A stretch of 8,505 bases of DNA from an uncultured Ruminococcus sp. (GTDB taxonomy: Bacteria > Bacillota > Clostridia > Oscillospirales > Ruminococcaceae), in assembly GCA_900752785.1 (NCBI GenBank), contig CAADWP010000018.1:1-8505 (forward strand), in the 5' to 3' direction. Shown in pieces: positions 6,368 through 8,505 of this stretch (positions are counted from its first letter, which is position 1; each line of letters begins with the position of its first letter). The notes beneath the pieces were generated by a model. The model ran no database searches and was not told the origin of the DNA. It was given only the letters and a program-made list of their open reading frames with translations. The translations under genes were made by a program, and so were the position numbers.

Positions 6368-8391
6368 TAACCGAGCCTTTCTCTCAGCGATACAAGTATT
6401 GGCGCGGAATCAAGGTCGGCTTTCTGCTTGACTCTGATTTTTAATATATTTGAATCGGAGCTTGTAAGCCTTATAAGTCCAAGCTGCCTGAGAGCCTCGA
6501 CAGACGTGCGGAATCTGCAATAATTTATCCGCGGATCTGAAAGCCTTATATACAGCGTATCGAGATCGGCACCGTCCTCAGGAATACTTCGATAAATCTT
6601 TACTACATCGTCTCTCGACGGAAACATTACCGGATAATAATTCTTCGGCAGCTCCTCTCCTCGAAGAAAAGCTTCAAAAGCTCCGTAAGCCGCAAAAAAC
6701 TTGCTTTGCTCAAAACCGTGCGGCCGAAGCTCGCTGACAATAATACTTACCGAAAGCTTTTCACGATACTCATTCACCGCAAGAGAAACTATCATATCGC
6801 TGTAATCTCCCCTTTCAACAGGGAGCGCACAGGGAGAAGTCTTAAAAACAAGAGCGTCAAGCTGCGCAACGCCGAATTTTATTTTCAGCTTTGAGTGCAG
6901 ACCTCCCGAAAGCGGCGTAATATCAAGTATCTTAGCATTATCTATGTAAAACATCGGCTTTTCGTTATCCATACCGAAAGGCTCAAGAACGGAAAGTCCC
7001 TCTATATTCTGAACAGTAAGCTCGGACGGCATTACGGCAGAATCGGCAGCGGCGGTCATTACAGGCATATTCCTGTTATTTTCAAAAGCGTATTTTTCAA
7101 GAAGCTCCGCAAACCTTTCAGCCATTCCGTACTTTATCGTAAAGCCGCCGGCGCCGGGATGTCCGCCAAATTTTTCGAGCGAATCCGACGCATAACTCAG
7201 CGCGCCGAAAACTGAAAATTCCCCGAATGAACGCGCCGAGCCTCTTATTTCTCCTTCGGATTCCGAAGCAATAAAGCACGGCTTGCCAAACCGTTCCATA
7301 ATACGCGAAGCAACAATGCCGATAACGCCGTGATGCCAATTTTTCCCGCAAAGGAATATTACCCTTTGGTGAAGAATCATAGGATCGTTATCCAGCATTT
7401 TATATACTTCGGAAATAATATTATTTTCAGCGGATTTTCTCTGCATATTCAAGCTGTCAAGCTCACGGGCAACGGCAAGGCATTTCTCATAATCTTCTGA
7501 GAGGAACAGCTCCGCCGCTGTTCTCGGCGAGCCGAAGCGTCCCGCTGCGTTGATTCTCGGAGCGATACCGAAGCCTATTGTACGAGTATCTATTTTTGAA
7601 GCGTCGATCTGACAGATCTCCTTTAGAGCTATAAGAGCAGGTCGGTCGGAATTTCGTATAAGCTCGGTTCCGTATGAAACAAGAAAACGATTTTCCCCTG
7701 TAATACTCACAATATCGGCAACCGTAGCAATTGCGGCAAGATCTCCGAACTGCTCGAGCGCCATTGTGTAATCGCCCCCGTCAAGGGCTGTTACAAGCTT
7801 CAAAGCAATACCTGCGCCGCACATAAGCTTGAAATCGGAAAAACAGTCGCGGCGGTGCGGATCGACAACAGCTTCCGCTCGAGGAAGTACCTCGCCCTGC
7901 TGATGATGATCGGTGATAACGAGCTTCATTCCCAGTTCATAAATATATTCAGCCTCTGAAACGGCGGAGATACCGTTATCTACGGTTATTATCAGCTTTA
8001 CGCCGTCATTGTGTATTTTTTCCACGGCAGCCCTGTTAAGACCGTATCCCTCAGAACGCTCCGGAATATAATAGGTAGCATCCGCACCCGATTCAACAAG
8101 AAACGTATAGAGGATAACGGTAGACATAATCCCGTCACAGTCATAATCACCGTAAACGCAGATACGCTCTCCGCTGTTTATAAATTCGTTTATAACATCG
8201 GCAGCTTCCTGCATATCTTTTATTTTAAAGGGATCGGAAAGCTCCTCTACGTTAAGCTTTTCCATAACAGTTTCCGGTGAAGAATAGCCCTTGTGTGCCA
8301 AAGAAGCAGCAGCAAGAGAAGTAACGCCGCATTTTAGCATAAGCTGAGATACCGTTTTTTTGTCGGGCGACCCGACCACCCATTTTTTCAT
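6367..8391 (-). CDS. recJ: Single-stranded-DNA-specific 5'-3' exonuclease RecJ
   Basis: A 674-residue RecJ of the DHH phosphoesterase superfamily, which degrades single-stranded DNA 5'-3' in recombination and mismatch or base-excision repair. All core motifs are visible (numbered from the chosen start): YGDYDCDG with D82, D84 and D86; TVDNG with D138; TDHH at 160-163; TVAD ending at D226; and APRINAAGR (277-285). The DHHA1 part shows WHHGVIGIVASR (352-363), GSARS and KFGGHPGAGG (407-416). An OB-like domain (about 455-560) and a Firmicute-type C-terminal region resembling a winged helix (about 590-655) follow. An in-frame ATG four codons upstream (8403) exists, but the GGAGGG ribosome binding site (8401-8396) lies inside those codons and serves the ATG at 8391, so the shorter start is preferred. 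The stop codon overlaps the right edge of an inverted-repeat element. The C-terminus (SLRERLG) looks natural. Confidence 0.96.
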   Translation of the reverse strand: MKKWVVGSPDKKTVSQLMLKCGVTSLAAASLAHKGYSSPETVMEKLNVEELSDPFKIKDMQEAADVINEFINSGERICVYGDYDCDGIMSTVILYTFLVESGADATYYIPERSEGYGLNRAAVEKIHNDGVKLIITVDNGISAVSEAEYIYELGMKLVITDHHQQGEVLPRAEAVVDPHRRDCFSDFKLMCGAGIALKLVTALDGGDYTMALEQFGDLAAIATVADIVSITGENRFLVSYGTELIRNSDRPALIALKEICQIDASKIDTRTIGFGIAPRINAAGRFGSPRTAAELFLSEDYEKCLAVARELDSLNMQRKSAENNIISEVYKMLDNDPMILHQRVIFLCGKNWHHGVIGIVASRIMERFGKPCFIASESEGEIRGSARSFGEFSVFGALSYASDSLEKFGGHPGAGGFTIKYGMAERFAELLEKYAFENNRNMPVMTAAADSAVMPSELTVQNIEGLSVLEPFGMDNEKPMFYIDNAKILDITPLSGGLHSKLKIKFGVAQLDALVFKTSPCALPVERGDYSDMIVSLAVNEYREKLSVSIIVSELRPHGFEQSKFFAAYGAFEAFLRGEELPKNYYPVMFPSRDDVVKIYRSIPEDGADLDTLYIRLSDPRINYCRFRTSVEALRQLGLIRLTSSDSNILKIRVKQKADLDSAPILVSLRERLG

Positions 8392-8395
8392 AGCA

Positions 8396-8401
8396 CCCTC
8401 C
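8396..8401 (-). promoter_or_regulatory. Ribosome binding site deciding the recJ start
   Basis: GGAGGG on the minus strand, with four bases to the ATG at 8391. The competing ATG at 8403 overlaps this site and has no good site of its own upstream, only a weak AATAGG. Confidence 0.6.
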
Positions 8402-8403
8402 AT

Positions 8404-8505
8404 TTTGCCTATTCCCGAAACAATGTTAACAACTTAAGGGATTTTGTGCCTTTAACTTTTCTTAAAGAATATTCAATCTTTGGCGATAGCCATAATTATT
8501 TCAAA
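8404..8505. other. Region upstream of recJ, no certain gene
   Basis: About 100 bases with no complete gene. On the minus strand the first ten codons from the edge (8505-8476) are open in one frame and end in TGA at 8475-8473. They could be the end of an upstream gene, but ten codons prove nothing. CTTTAA and TTAAAG (8450-8467) form a 6-bp AT-only hairpin, too weak to call a terminator. I see no convincing -35/-10 pair for recJ. Confidence 0.3.

Noticed and set aside
8473..8505. C-terminal end of an upstream gene (FEIIMAIAKD then stop)
   Set aside because: Only ten codons are visible at the window edge and I recognise no family, so it is not called as a feature.
1..8505. CRISPR array, tRNA, rRNA, phage or defence genes
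   Set aside because: No regularly spaced repeats with unique spacers, no tRNA-like cloverleaf and no such protein families were seen. All full-length genes are standard housekeeping genes.

Overview
The window looks like chromosomal sequence from a low-to-mid GC Gram-positive anaerobe of the Clostridia, most likely a Ruminococcus-like member of the Oscillospiraceae. This placement is an inference from the protein sequences, the strong GGAGG-type ribosome binding sites and the conserved recJ-relA-MBL-hemZ gene order; no 16S or other phylogenetic marker is present. All supported genes lie on the minus strand, so transcription runs from the right edge towards the left edge.

Layout in transcription order. 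Positions 8404-8505 are a short upstream region with no certain gene. Next is recJ (8391-6367), the single-strand-specific DNA exonuclease. A 233-bp spacer (6366-6134) follows, made of two abutting inverted-repeat elements that appear to share a TA dinucleotide. Then come relA/rel (6107-3807), the bifunctional (p)ppGpp synthetase/hydrolase, a glyoxalase II-like metallo-beta-lactamase-fold hydrolase (3788-3156), hemZ (3159-1672), a radical SAM coproporphyrinogen-dehydrogenase family protein, and rlmD (1708-350), an RNA m5U methyltransferase of the RumA family. Positions 72-349 are non-coding and hold a hairpin and three copies of a TGGATTAGAT repeat. At the left edge, 57-1 is the start of a further gene, probably a class I SAM-dependent methyltransferase.

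The relA-MBL-hemZ-rlmD block is tightly packed: an 18-nt gap, then a 4-nt ATGA overlap, then a 37-nt overlap. It is very probably one transcript. Before the repeat elements arrived, recJ probably joined the same operon: removing both elements and keeping one TA leaves about 26 nt between the recJ stop and the relA start, and the recJ stop codon stays intact. The genes are housekeeping functions in DNA repair, stringent response, detoxification or general hydrolysis, tetrapyrrole or radical SAM chemistry, and rRNA modification. I see no defence system, CRISPR array, phage gene, tRNA or rRNA.

The least explained parts are the two non-coding stretches. The recJ-relA spacer holds a 161-bp MITE-like element with perfect terminal repeats, open in one frame from end to end, and a second 68-bp element inserted at the recJ stop codon. 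The 72-349 spacer holds the GGATTAGAT repeats, which could be a solitary end of an insertion sequence or regulator binding sites. I found no convincing undescribed multi-gene system.
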